Shown here: positions 38,189-47,692 of the stretch, piece after piece
How the letters are laid out: each line of letters begins with the position of its first letter
Position numbering within the stretch: the first letter of the stretch is position 1
From: Bacillus sp. NEB1478
GTDB lineage: Bacteria; Bacillota; Bacilli; Bacillales; Fictibacillaceae
Length of the DNA: 64,000 nt
Assembly: GCF_031582965.1 (NCBI RefSeq)
Contig: NZ_CP134049.1
Coordinates: 1 to 64,000, forward strand
Direction of reading: 5' to 3'
Position numbers and translations under genes: made by a program
Notes under the pieces: model-generated
What the model was told of the DNA's origin: nothing
Databases searched by the model: none
The model's input: only the letters and a program-made list of their open reading frames with translations

Positions 38189-39558
38189 TTTCGATTTTTA
38201 AAGGGGATGATACATCCGCGGAGTTAATGCGATCTATGCGGGATTTAATTACGCTTGCAGGAGTAATGCGAGATTTAGGTTCAGAAGCAGTATTTGATGC
38301 ACCTCTAGAAATGTTGCGCTTTATCCGTATCATACAAATGATTAATGAGGAAGCCCTTGGTTTAGGTGAGCCAATTGAAAATGCAGAAACATTATATTAT
38401 CGCTACCTAAATATTTATGGACATGACCGTGAACCACCAACAAAAAAACGAATAGAACAAATTATAAATATCTTATCGAAAAATAATTGGATAGCAAAAC
38501 AGAAACGGTCTATTAAAATGTTGGACGTTGGCAAACGAATGATGGATGCACTGATACGTTTAGCTAACGATTCGATGGCATATTATACCGAAGACGAGAT
38601 TGGCCGATCACTCTTCCAAGCACGTCGAGACGCGGAAATAAGTGTGGCATACGATGATCATGGAATTTCAGGTGGTAACAAAATTGCTAGTATGATTCGG
38701 AATGTTGAAGAGGCATTATTTATATTAAAAGAACGGGAACTAGAATTACTTGCAGATCGCAATGCTTTACCACAGCTTGAAATGATCCACAATTTAATGG
38801 AAGAGCTTGATGTAAAAATGCAGGAAAGACTTAATCAATTTCAAACAATTGAAGAAAGTCTTATCTTACGGATATATGTTCAAAAAGGCACCTCTGCGCT
38901 TGCAGAAGGAACGAGTTTATCTCTGGGCATGATTAATAAATATTTGAGATTTATGACAATGCAACAAACTCCTATTACAACGGTAATATCCCCTGAAAAA
39001 GTACGTGCTTTCATTCAGCAAATGTACAGCCCGCCAATGGAATCAGAAATACCAAATGCTTACCAACTGCTTAGTTTTATGGAACAGGGACAATACAAGG
39101 ATGAAGCGATAGATGGGTTATGGATACCAGTAAAAATGGCTGCTCCAATTGGTTGTGCAGACATTCAAAAAGGGATTTATCATCTCGAAACATACGAACC
39201 TAAAGTTAAGGATCTAACACTACCCGATGAGGAAATAGAATATGTTTTAGATGAAGTAGAAGGTTACTCACTTGAAGGTACGATTGGTGAGGCATCTTGG
39301 GTGTTAACAAAAGCAACTGTCCAAACGGATCAAATTGAAAAATATTTAGAAACCAAAGAAGCAGAGATTGAAGAACTAATTATTGAAACCTCATCATCAG
39401 GTTGGGGCGATGCTATTCGTGGCCTATTAGGAATTGCGGCATTGGAAGGAAACAAACGAATTGAGACAACGCCAAAAGATTCAGTTAGCTCATACGAAAA
39501 AGAGTGGGAGTGGATAAACGATGGAGACAGAAAAACAACCGCACGAAAACGAACGTAG
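38155..39558 (+). CDS. jetA: Wadjet kleisin-like subunit JetA
   Basis: The 467-residue, mostly helical protein fits JetA, the MukF/kleisin-like component that bridges the JetC heads. Assignment rests on position and size: it lies between JetD and a DUF4194-like JetB, and before an SMC-like JetC. I see no catalytic motif, as expected. TAGGAGGTG precedes the ATG. It overlaps jetB by 38 bases. Confidence 0.82.
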   Translation: MGEVDESKKSLISIFKGDDTSAELMRSMRDLITLAGVMRDLGSEAVFDAPLEMLRFIRIIQMINEEALGLGEPIENAETLYYRYLNIYGHDREPPTKKRIEQIINILSKNNWIAKQKRSIKMLDVGKRMMDALIRLANDSMAYYTEDEIGRSLFQARRDAEISVAYDDHGISGGNKIASMIRNVEEALFILKERELELLADRNALPQLEMIHNLMEELDVKMQERLNQFQTIEESLILRIYVQKGTSALAEGTSLSLGMINKYLRFMTMQQTPITTVISPEKVRAFIQQMYSPPMESEIPNAYQLLSFMEQGQYKDEAIDGLWIPVKMAAPIGCADIQKGIYHLETYEPKVKDLTLPDEEIEYVLDEVEGYSLEGTIGEASWVLTKATVQTDQIEKYLETKEAEIEELIIETSSSGWGDAIRGLLGIAALEGNKRIETTPKDSVSSYEKEWEWINDGDRKTTARKRT

Positions 39559-40207
39559 TGACCATTCGCTCACGGCTCTTAGTCATTTAGGAGCGGTACT
39601 GTCAACACGAGAAGAACAGGCATTCATGTCAATTTTATTTTCATCCAGTGCAACGTTAAGGGAGGGGAACTTTGGACTTCCACGCAAAGAAGTGGAGAAA
39701 CAATTAGGTGTTACGGCAGATGATGCGTATTTCACATCTTTTTTAAACCGAGTTAACCAAGCTGTTGGGCGCTATTATAAGCTTATTTATGATGAGAAGC
39801 GTGATCAAGTTGTTATTATGATTCGCGTTTCAGCTCGAGACGCACGCACTACGCTTAGCTCTGAGTCACTGGCAATCTTGCTATTTGTTTTTTATCAACA
39901 AGAAGTTCTTCAACATGAATACACACTAATGAGCCAGCTTTTGCAAGCGTTTGGTCATGAAGTATTAAAAGGGACTCGACAAATTTCTGTAAATATATCT
40001 ATATTAAAAAAAATCGGTGCTATCTCAGACTATGAGTTCTCGACTACAGATCCTGCATACCAAATAACAACCATTGGTGCCAATCTTTTTTCTGATTCAT
40101 TTTTACGAAGAGCGGTAGAATTCAGCCATTCTACACAACTTTCGAAAGAGGATGTGTTAAAGTTTTTCAAGCGCTACAATTTATTTATTGGGGAGGGGAT
40201 GATATGA
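39521..40207 (+). CDS. jetB: Wadjet MukE-like subunit JetB (DUF4194)
   Basis: The 228-residue protein has a tandem winged-helix look, with SARDARTTLSSESLAILLFVFYQQE at about residues 107-131 (given here as the DUF4194 core) and FSHSTQLSKEDVLKFFKRYN near the end. It is the KITE/MukE-like subunit of the Jet condensin. ATG 39521 with GGGAGTGG upstream; the last four bases overlap jetC (ATGA). Confidence 0.85.
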   Translation: METEKQPHENERSDHSLTALSHLGAVLSTREEQAFMSILFSSSATLREGNFGLPRKEVEKQLGVTADDAYFTSFLNRVNQAVGRYYKLIYDEKRDQVVIMIRVSARDARTTLSSESLAILLFVFYQQEVLQHEYTLMSQLLQAFGHEVLKGTRQISVNISILKKIGAISDYEFSTTDPAYQITTIGANLFSDSFLRRAVEFSHSTQLSKEDVLKFFKRYNLFIGEGMI

Positions 40208-43200
40208 TACCCCAGCAACTAAAGTTTAGTGGAATTCGTGATTATAGACCGACTAATTTACGGTTCTACTCAGCAACTAATCATGTTTTAATTACCGGTC
40301 CAAATGGAGCCGGTAAATCAACTATTAGCTTTTGTCTGGGTGCAGTACTCTACTCTGGAAAAGTAGATATTGAAGGACTTAAATCTCGCAATTTGTCCCT
40401 GAATGAAACATGGCGAGCAACGATTTCGTTGCTATTTAAAAACGAAGGTACCTCACGTATTGATGGTCCACTTTGGATTGAGTTTACGCTTAAAATCGAA
40501 CAAGAATTAGGACAACCGATTAAGCGGGTTTATAGTATTGCAGAAGGTGAGACAGAAAATGATTTAGCAATTACAAAAACGTACCGATCTGGAGACATTA
40601 ACAAACAAAACTTTACGCAATATCACGAAGATCTTCAGCTTAAGTATAAAATCCAGCCAGACAAGTTTTATCTTATTTGGTATCAACAAGAGGTAAATCA
40701 GTTTGCTGTAATGACACCTGAAGAACGCTTTCGAATTTTTAGTGAAATGCACGGAATTGATCAAACACAGCGTGCATGGGAAGAAAGTCTAGAGCAAGTA
40801 AGAGATGCCCGAGAATCGCTGATAGCAGCGACACAGGACCAAAGGAACCATCAGCATAAACTCTCTTTTGCAAAAAATGAACTAGATCTTTTTATTGATA
40901 ACCAACAAAGATTAAAAAGCAATGGAACAAAACTCGTAATGGCGACACGATCTCTTCAGACGCTTAATCAACTTGAAAGAGCGGAGATGATTAACCATAG
41001 AGAATCCCTTTTGTATGATGCTGAAACGCTATTAGAAGAGCAGGAAGAATTGTTGCACAAAGAAGAGATAGAGAAGGAAAGGTTGCAATCTATAATAATA
41101 GAAGAAGATGAATTACAAAAGCGTTTAGATGAGGAAGAAAATCGTTTAGAGAAGGTTCGTGAAGCGAAAAGGACGAGTGAGGAAGAATTAGATATATTAA
41201 AGGATGAACTTGCTGATTTAAGTGGAAAAGCACGGTACTTGCGGTATGACCAAGAGGAAACGAATCAACGCTTAAGGACAGCAACTTTAACAGTGTCAAC
41301 ATCTGAACAAAAACTAATAAATTTGTCGACTGAAAAAAAACAACTTGAAGATAAAAAAAACAAATTGATGGAAGATAAAATTAAACTTGAGCAAGAGAGC
41401 GAGCAATGGAAAAAGAACTTTACTCGTTATAATTCTTTACTTACCCGTTATACGAGTACCTATCATGTACAGCAACGTATTAATGAATTTAAAATACAAA
41501 CTACTCAGCTCTTTAACCAAATAAACACACTGAAGGAAAGAGAGAAACAGCTTGATACAGAATTAAATTTGCTTAATACAAGGCGAATTGAATCGCCACG
41601 TCAGCAGCAATCGCTCAAACAATTAACTCAACAAGGAATTCGAGGTTTCACACTGAGAGAATTGGTAGAACTTGAGCCGGATGCATCAATTGAGGCAGAA
41701 GATAAACTTAACTCAATCAAGTATACAATTTTTTATGATGCCAAGCCGATTCAAGTACCTAACGATTTATATCATGTTTCACTAAAGACACTTGTGCCAG
41801 ACCGTCTAGTAACCTCTTTGCCAGAACTACAATTGCTAACTAAGCAAGGATTATCTTTAGAAGAACAAAATCTTGCATCGCGTGTGTTATGGTGGATTGA
41901 TCAATTTTTTAGTGGGAACTTTCCATCCATTCGTCAAAAACAACTGATAGACGATCGAGGAATACGTGGTCCACAGGAGTCTGATGCTTACATATTAAGC
42001 GAGAAGGCAGTTGAAAAGAGGAAAGAGACTGTCATTCGTGAGCGTAAACAGGTGATTGAAAGGAATGTAAAGTATAAAGCAAAATATGACGCAGATATTG
42101 CTGATATGCAGGAGCTGCACAGCATTATTCAACAAGTGAAAGAGGCAGAAGCTTTTTCACTCACCCAATCTAAGCAACATGAACGCCTTGAATATATTAC
42201 AAATATAGAGAAACAGCTTAATTTGATAAAGAATCAGGGAGAACATTTAGAGCAAGAACAAGAATCAACGCATGGGAGACACCAACAGGCTCTTGTAGAA
42301 CAGCGGGAACATCAGAAGGACGTTGACATATATGCACAGCTTGGAGAACAAGCGAAAAAATTTGAACGTCTGCAACAGTTAGAGAAAGATGCAGCTGAGT
42401 TTGAGCGTAACATTGACCGTATTCGCCGAATTCGAAAAGACATGAATGATGAGCTAGATGAACTCAAAAATAGTCGGAAGAAAATGGAACGTATTTTAAT
42501 GGAGGTTGATGATAACTTAATCAAAATGAATCGGACACATGAACAAGTGCATCGACAAATAGTGGTTAAAAGTGATGATATTGACTTGTGTACACAATCA
42601 TTAATTAAAAATGAACAAGCTCTAGAAGAGTTACGCGCTCTGATTCCTGAATGGTATGAAGAAGCAGAAAAAGAATCTATTATGCAAATTTCCCGTGCTC
42701 AATTAGAACAAAATCGAGGAGAAGCTGAAATTCATTTTAATTTAGCTCGAACGCAAGCAGGCATTAACCAAGAAGCAGTGCAGAATTATAATATGCTAAA
42801 AATAGAATTTGACCGTAAGCAGGAAGATCTTGAACGTGCCACATATTTATTAGAAGAAAATGAACTTCGTGCACAAAATCTAGAAGATCGTTTGGATACA
42901 ACAATTAATCAAAATGTTTTGAACATACGTAATTTGTTCCAGACTTATATTGGACTTTTTCAATTTGAGGGTCAGATTGAGCATGAAAAAGTACAGGATC
43001 GCCGTGGCCGTATACATTTTAAACTTTATATTAAGGCGAGGAAAGCAGGACATCGAGGTACTATGGAAGATGTTAGTGTAAAGGCAAGAGGAGGACGTGT
43101 CGGTAAAGGTGTATCAGGCGGGGAAGAATCACTGAGTTCCCTGTTATTTGCACTTGCATTGCTGCAAAGTCTTTCTAACCGACCTGGATTTATTGTGCTG

Positions 43201-43425
43201 GATGAATTTGATAGTGCTCTGGATGAAGAAAGGAAAGCAAAAGTATTCCAGCTTTATGCGAAAGAACTAAAGCGAAAATTAATTATTCTTTCACCAAAGT
43301 CGCATGATGATGCCTATTATAATGAATTTTCCATCGTTCACGTTGTCTCGCATGACCCGCTGATACCGGAAAGCAAAGTAAAAGGTGTAAGGGTAGAACG
43401 TTTGTTGAATAATGCACCCAGATGA
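40204..43425 (+). CDS. jetC: Wadjet SMC-like ATPase JetC
   Basis: The 1073-residue protein has an ABC/SMC head split by a coiled coil: Walker A GPNGAGKST (residues 32-40), long coiled coils (about 220-440 and 610-900) around a hinge-like globular region (about 450-600), signature VSGGEESLSS (970-979) and Walker B FIVLDEFDSALDEE (about 997-1010). It is the MukB/JetC motor that extrudes DNA loops and senses small circular DNA. Start ATG 40204 after GGGGAGGGG. Complete, no frameshift. Confidence 0.9.
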   Translation: MIPQQLKFSGIRDYRPTNLRFYSATNHVLITGPNGAGKSTISFCLGAVLYSGKVDIEGLKSRNLSLNETWRATISLLFKNEGTSRIDGPLWIEFTLKIEQELGQPIKRVYSIAEGETENDLAITKTYRSGDINKQNFTQYHEDLQLKYKIQPDKFYLIWYQQEVNQFAVMTPEERFRIFSEMHGIDQTQRAWEESLEQVRDARESLIAATQDQRNHQHKLSFAKNELDLFIDNQQRLKSNGTKLVMATRSLQTLNQLERAEMINHRESLLYDAETLLEEQEELLHKEEIEKERLQSIIIEEDELQKRLDEEENRLEKVREAKRTSEEELDILKDELADLSGKARYLRYDQEETNQRLRTATLTVSTSEQKLINLSTEKKQLEDKKNKLMEDKIKLEQESEQWKKNFTRYNSLLTRYTSTYHVQQRINEFKIQTTQLFNQINTLKEREKQLDTELNLLNTRRIESPRQQQSLKQLTQQGIRGFTLRELVELEPDASIEAEDKLNSIKYTIFYDAKPIQVPNDLYHVSLKTLVPDRLVTSLPELQLLTKQGLSLEEQNLASRVLWWIDQFFSGNFPSIRQKQLIDDRGIRGPQESDAYILSEKAVEKRKETVIRERKQVIERNVKYKAKYDADIADMQELHSIIQQVKEAEAFSLTQSKQHERLEYITNIEKQLNLIKNQGEHLEQEQESTHGRHQQALVEQREHQKDVDIYAQLGEQAKKFERLQQLEKDAAEFERNIDRIRRIRKDMNDELDELKNSRKKMERILMEVDDNLIKMNRTHEQVHRQIVVKSDDIDLCTQSLIKNEQALEELRALIPEWYEEAEKESIMQISRAQLEQNRGEAEIHFNLARTQAGINQEAVQNYNMLKIEFDRKQEDLERATYLLEENELRAQNLEDRLDTTINQNVLNIRNLFQTYIGLFQFEGQIEHEKVQDRRGRIHFKLYIKARKAGHRGTMEDVSVKARGGRVGKGVSGGEESLSSLLFALALLQSLSNRPGFIVLDEFDSALDEERKAKVFQLYAKELKRKLIILSPKSHDDAYYNEFSIVHVVSHDPLIPESKVKGVRVERLLNNAPR

Positions 43426-43549
43426 AAGTATAGGGAAGATTTTCACCATATTATAACAATTGCAGGCTAAAATGAACATGAATCACAAATAGGTAAGTTT
43501 TTTATAAACCTTTCTAGCCATTTGAAAAAAACTCTCTCATTTTAGTTTC

Positions 43550-43615
43550 AAAAAAGCACCTTATCCTTATGAAGCAAATAAATTGCATCAAACATTATGA
43601 TAAGGTGCGCTTTGG
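43550..43615 (-). terminator. Inverted repeat, likely terminator for the minus-strand unit
   Basis: GCACCTTATC (43556-43565) and GATAAGGTGC (43599-43608) form a 10-bp stem. On the minus strand the hairpin is followed by TTTTTTG, so it would end transcripts coming from the MazG/helicase genes. It also closes the Wadjet region. The surrounding 43426-43904 spacer holds no convincing gene; 43807-43829 carries a GC-rich ACGGGGACGGGTCTCG segment. Confidence 0.6.
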
Positions 43616-43904
43616 TTATTTATTTGTTTGTTTAACATCTAAACGATTTGTGTCATTACTTTTACCCAAGCTGCGATAAAGTCGGGTACAAACTTTTTTT
43701 GTCATTTTGTGAATATTCTTCTGCGAAGAGCGAGAAATTCTGAGATTGATCTTAATACCTACAATGTCGACACGAGATTCCTTTCGCTTCATTCTCCTGT
43801 TTAAAAGCACGGGGACGGGTCTCGTTCTTCCCATATATATGAAGAAGGAGAATTACTTTTCTCTAATTTTTCTGAGTTTCTATTAGTGAATAAATAACAC
43901 TTAT

Positions 43905-44231
43905 TTATCCCTGATCTCTACCATTTGTATCAGAAATAGGGTATTTCAACCCATTCTTTTCAATCTTATCCTTAATAATTGTCTCGACATCCAAATCTAA
44001 CTCACTGCAGAGCATAAGTCCGTAAATAAATACATCAGCAATTTCTTCTTTAATGTTTTCAATGTTTTTCTCAATAGCTTCTTCACTGCTAATCCACTGA
44101 AAATCTTCCAGGAGTTCAGCAGCTTCGATAGAAAGGGAGATGGCAAGGTCTTTTGGATTGTGATATGGTCCCCATCCTCTTGCATCTCTAAATTCATTGA
44201 TTGCGTTCATTAGCTGTTTAATTTCATTCAT
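43905..44231 (-). CDS. MazG-like nucleotide pyrophosphohydrolase
   Basis: The 108-residue all-helical protein has the MazG metal-binding pattern EXXE (E36-A-A-E39) followed by EXXD (E63-I-A-D66). Such enzymes hydrolyse NTPs or dNTPs to the monophosphate and pyrophosphate. I take the ATG at 44231 (MNEIKQLM), with AAAGGA upstream; a longer frame reaches into the helicase gene. It lies 43 bases downstream of the nuclease-helicase on the same strand, so the two are probably cotranscribed. Confidence 0.85.
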   Translation of the reverse strand: MNEIKQLMNAINEFRDARGWGPYHNPKDLAISLSIEAAELLEDFQWISSEEAIEKNIENIKEEIADVFIYGLMLCSELDLDVETIIKDKIEKNGLKYPISDTNGRDQG

Positions 44232-44274
44232 GTTGCTCATCCTTTTGTAAGTTGTCTTTGTTTTGAACCTACCT

Positions 44275-46206
44275 TTAATACTTACTTCGATCTTCCGCAG
44301 CCACCACTGCCTGACTAGGTGACAAGTTTTCATAAACAACAGATTTGTTCAGCCGTTCTCTGAAATATTCATTTAATTCTGGATCTGTACAGAAGATAAA
44401 GCATCCCTTCTGTCCTCTAGTCATAAGCGTTCGGTATGTATTTCTTATAATTTGTTCCGCTAGAGCATGAGCTTTTTCCGGATTTTCTTTTGCCATTGTT
44501 TTAATTCCTTTAAGGGACTGATCGGTTTTAGCGCGTTTCGTGTAGTCTGTAATAACCTGGTCATCCTTAAGGCTAAGGTCAGGTCCAATGATAACACCGA
44601 CATAATCAAATTCAAGTCCTTGAGAGGTATGAATGCAGCCTGCTTCAGAAACAGAATCCTGTTCAATTGCCCAGATGCTGTCAGAGAGATTCCAGCTGAT
44701 ACTAAAATTGTGCTCCGGGATCTCAATGTCCTTATGGAGTGAATTCGTCCGGCCATTTTTCGGCCACTCCCAACAGTAGCCAGCCAGCATGCGTGCTTTG
44801 TTGTTTTTCTTATTCAGCTCTTCAATTTCTTTAAGCATCTTATTCGGGTCCTCGAATACCCTGAAGTCATAATCCACCCCACGGTCGTTTGCGTTAGCCG
44901 TTTCCCTGATTTGAAGGACGTCATCCAACCAGGCAATATACGCATCAGATCCGTCACAGCGGAATTGCGAAACGAGTTTGCCCTGAATCAGTTCGGTATC
45001 TAACTCTTTGGCAAACTTTTTAATTAAATCAATACTTCCGATATCTTTTAATGTGACCTTTTGATTTTCATCAATAAAGAAAATGGTGAATTTAGAAGAA
45101 TTGATCACTTCTTTTATTTGATTTTCTCCTAGGTTGCTGAATAGTCCTGACTTTTCATTCAAACGGTGTGCTTCATCGATTATTAGCACGTCAAATTCAT
45201 TCTTTTCGGATTCATAAAAACTTCCGGATCCTTTAAACAGGTTATCAATCTGTGTTTTCTTGATCGTCCCTTTCAGTTTAGAAGCATAAACATTACGTGG
45301 GGCTGAATTCTTTGAAACATATAGTGCAGTTAAACCTTGATTGATAAGATTCACAAGAAGGTTTACAGCCATCACAGATTTTCCAGTTCCCGGTCCGCCC
45401 TCGATTACCATTACTCTCTTCTTACTTGTTTTAATACTCTCGAGAGCTAAATGATAGGCATCTTCATAAAATACCTTCTGCTCATCAATAAGTACAAACT
45501 CTTGGTTCCCTTTAAGCAAGCTTGCAAGAGAATCTTGTAAGGACTTGGATGGGCGAATTTTACCATGCTCAATCTGATAGATCAATTGGTTACGGTCACC
45601 GTAACGAACGTACTTTTTTATAAAATCTCTTAATCTCTGAATTTCACCTTTTGCAAAAACAGGTGCTTTATCAAGATGCTCCACGTAATGGGGATCCATC
45701 AGCGGGTCATTTTCTAACTTTCGATAATTATGTAAATAGGCACATGGATTCAACACAATATGCTGATCTTGTACGTTCTGGTTAAAATCTTGAATCAAAG
45801 CTGCATATGACCATGCCTGATAAGAAGGATGTGTTACGGTTCGCTCACTTCCTCCAAGATAGGTAGACACAAGCGCATCCTTAGAGGTTACCTTTTCAAC
45901 CTTTGACCACTGTTTCAATTCAACAATTACAACATGATCCTGAATGCCGTCATGCCCCGCTATCAAGAAATCCACTCGTTTAGAAGTATTAGGAATCTTA
46001 AATTCTATAGCAACAGATGTATCATCAGGAATCTCCTTATCCTGCATGACATTCGACATGCGATGGAGTGAATTCTCCCAAGAGTTAATTTCACTTTTAG
46101 AAGTCCGACCAATTTTCTTTTGATATGACTCGTAAAGACGTTCAACGAGGAGCTCGTTCGTAACATCTGAAATAAATTCAGTTTTTGTCGCTTCGTAAAT
46201 GATCAA
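44275..46206 (-). CDS. Nuclease-helicase: PD-(D/E)XK domain plus DUF2075
   Basis: The 643-residue protein has an N-terminal PD-(D/E)XK-like region (E68, D79 in KRVDF, E96-L-K98 in VIVELKQW). It is followed by a superfamily 1-like DUF2075 P-loop domain with Walker A GGPGTGKS (270-277), DEAH (344-347), HTSQGLEFDYVG (motif V) and TRGQKG (motif VI). It likely moves on and cuts nucleic acid. The start is TTG at 46206 with GAGGTG upstream. It is followed by the MazG gene. Substrate unknown; a defence role is inferred from the pairing and its place beside Wadjet. Confidence 0.85.
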   Translation of the reverse strand: MIIYEATKTEFISDVTNELLVERLYESYQKKIGRTSKSEINSWENSLHRMSNVMQDKEIPDDTSVAIEFKIPNTSKRVDFLIAGHDGIQDHVVIVELKQWSKVEKVTSKDALVSTYLGGSERTVTHPSYQAWSYAALIQDFNQNVQDQHIVLNPCAYLHNYRKLENDPLMDPHYVEHLDKAPVFAKGEIQRLRDFIKKYVRYGDRNQLIYQIEHGKIRPSKSLQDSLASLLKGNQEFVLIDEQKVFYEDAYHLALESIKTSKKRVMVIEGGPGTGKSVMAVNLLVNLINQGLTALYVSKNSAPRNVYASKLKGTIKKTQIDNLFKGSGSFYESEKNEFDVLIIDEAHRLNEKSGLFSNLGENQIKEVINSSKFTIFFIDENQKVTLKDIGSIDLIKKFAKELDTELIQGKLVSQFRCDGSDAYIAWLDDVLQIRETANANDRGVDYDFRVFEDPNKMLKEIEELNKKNNKARMLAGYCWEWPKNGRTNSLHKDIEIPEHNFSISWNLSDSIWAIEQDSVSEAGCIHTSQGLEFDYVGVIIGPDLSLKDDQVITDYTKRAKTDQSLKGIKTMAKENPEKAHALAEQIIRNTYRTLMTRGQKGCFIFCTDPELNEYFRERLNKSVVYENLSPSQAVVAAEDRSKY

Positions 46207-46487
46207 GTTGGTGTCACCTCATTAGGGAGTCTAGTGAATATATTTTATCACTTATTGTAAGAGGTAGTAGAAGAAATAGATTCAAAAATATGTAAATTAA
46301 TTTTATTAATAGAGTATATAGGATTAGATATCACTCTTACTTTAAAGGAAGCAGTAGACAGTAGGACCGTACATGTTGTATTAAATCTCACCGTTAGTCT
46401 AGTTAACACACTATTATCTATTTTTAAGAATTGAGTTTACACTTGTATCGTATTATTTTTAAGTTTGTCTCAATTCACACAATAATA

Positions 46488-46910
46488 TTAGGATAATAGA
46501 CGAATTAATAAATAAATCGTATAGGGGCTTACTAATAAAATAGAAGTATAGAGACCTGGTGTATATGTCTTTAGTAAGAAGGTTTGTAAGATGTGGGCGA
46601 TATTGTGTACTAATACAAATATTAAAAAAGAAAGATATAGTGTAGAACTCCATGAACTATCTAAAGTAATATTCTTAATAAAAGTTATAGTTGATATTGT
46701 TAAAAAAATAAAAACATCTCTTTTAGCAAATGAATAGGAATTAATATTCCAAAACTTCCAAACTTGTTTTATCATCCAGCTGTTTGTATCTTTTATTTTA
46801 CTTTCGGTTCTCATAGACCACTTTTCAACAACTATAATTTCCTCAAAATCATGTAACATAAATATTACAACAAATAACCAAAGTGCATTATATAACTCGA
46901 GAGTGAACAC
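46488..46910 (-). CDS. HXXEE domain membrane protein
   Basis: The 140-residue protein has the HXXEE signature HDFEE at residues 20-24 in a first membrane helix (LWLFVVIFML) and three further hydrophobic segments. The family is of unknown function. The start is GTG at 46910 with GAGGAG upstream. AT-rich, minus strand, likely its own unit. A 281-base gene-free spacer separates it from the helicase. Confidence 0.72.
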   Translation of the reverse strand: MFTLELYNALWLFVVIFMLHDFEEIIVVEKWSMRTESKIKDTNSWMIKQVWKFWNINSYSFAKRDVFIFLTISTITFIKNITLDSSWSSTLYLSFLIFVLVHNIAHILQTFLLKTYTPGLYTSILLVSPYTIYLLIRLLS

Positions 46911-46979
46911 TATTCATTTCTCCTCGCTTATAAAATGATTTTATATTTTAGAAAACCATTTTTTGAGTATCACAAAGCC

Positions 46980-47642
46980 TTATTTTTTGTCTCTTTTAGT
47001 TTCGGACCAATACGGGTAATCCTCTGTACGAGCAGTTATTCGTGCAACCTCTTCTCCCATTAACTTTTCTACTATGTATAGTGACATATCAATTCCAGCA
47101 GACACTCCTGCAGATGTCAAAATATTACCTTGATCCACAAAACGAGTATTTTTCACAATTTCAATTTCTTCATATTTAGATTTCATATAATCAACTGCAA
47201 ACCAATGTGTTGTTGCCTTCTTACCAGATAATAAGCCAGATTCTGCTAATAAAATTGCACCTGAACAAACTGAAGCAACCATTTTACCTGACTTATGAAA
47301 ATCGGAAATCCAATTGAGGATCTCTTTATTTTTAGCAACCTCTTTAATTGAGAATAAGGGCCCTCCTGGTACAATCACTATATCAAATTGATCATCAACA
47401 TTTTCAAAACTATAGTCAGGTTTGACTTTTAGACCATTATTGGATGTAATAAGGTCTCCGAATTGTGAGAATGTTTTAACAATAAAGGGCTTTTCTTTTT
47501 TATTGAAGCCTTTCATTAGTAACTGTGGTACATCTTTTTCCTCGTAAACAGAAAGAGTAAATACTTCATATGGACCTGCATAATCAAGTACATCCACACC
47601 CTCATAAAGTAGTATCCCTACATTCCATTGCGTTTTTATCAT
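46980..47642 (-). CDS. DJ-1/PfpI family protein
   Basis: The 220-residue protein has the class I glutamine amidotransferase-like fold of DJ-1/PfpI, with the nucleophile elbow VASVCSGAILLAESGLL (Cys about residue 119), the following THWFAVD histidine, and the N-terminal acidic residue in LLYEGVDVLDYAGP. Relatives include isonitrile hydratases and stress glyoxalases; the substrate is not evident. Preceded by an operator shared with the TetR gene, so it is likely its target. GAGGAGG upstream. Confidence 0.85.
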   Translation of the reverse strand: MIKTQWNVGILLYEGVDVLDYAGPYEVFTLSVYEEKDVPQLLMKGFNKKEKPFIVKTFSQFGDLITSNNGLKVKPDYSFENVDDQFDIVIVPGGPLFSIKEVAKNKEILNWISDFHKSGKMVASVCSGAILLAESGLLSGKKATTHWFAVDYMKSKYEEIEIVKNTRFVDQGNILTSAGVSAGIDMSLYIVEKLMGEEVARITARTEDYPYWSETKRDKK

Positions 47643-47663
47643 ATTTATCCCTCCTCTAAATAA

Positions 47664-47682
47664 AAACCGAACGGTCTCTTTT
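47664..47682 (-). promoter_or_regulatory. TetR operator copy 1 (DJ-1 gene)
   Basis: AAACCGAACGGTCTCTTTT lies 22 bases before the DJ-1 start codon and differs at one base from the copy upstream of the tetR gene. The core ACCGAACGGT resembles typical TetR-family palindromes. Confidence 0.75.
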
Positions 47683-47692
47683 GGTTAAAAAA

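Noticed and set aside
43616-43834. 72-residue basic ORF on the minus strand
   Set aside because: No ribosome binding site, no recognised family, and it covers a repeat-like GC-rich segment; kept only as a possible relic.
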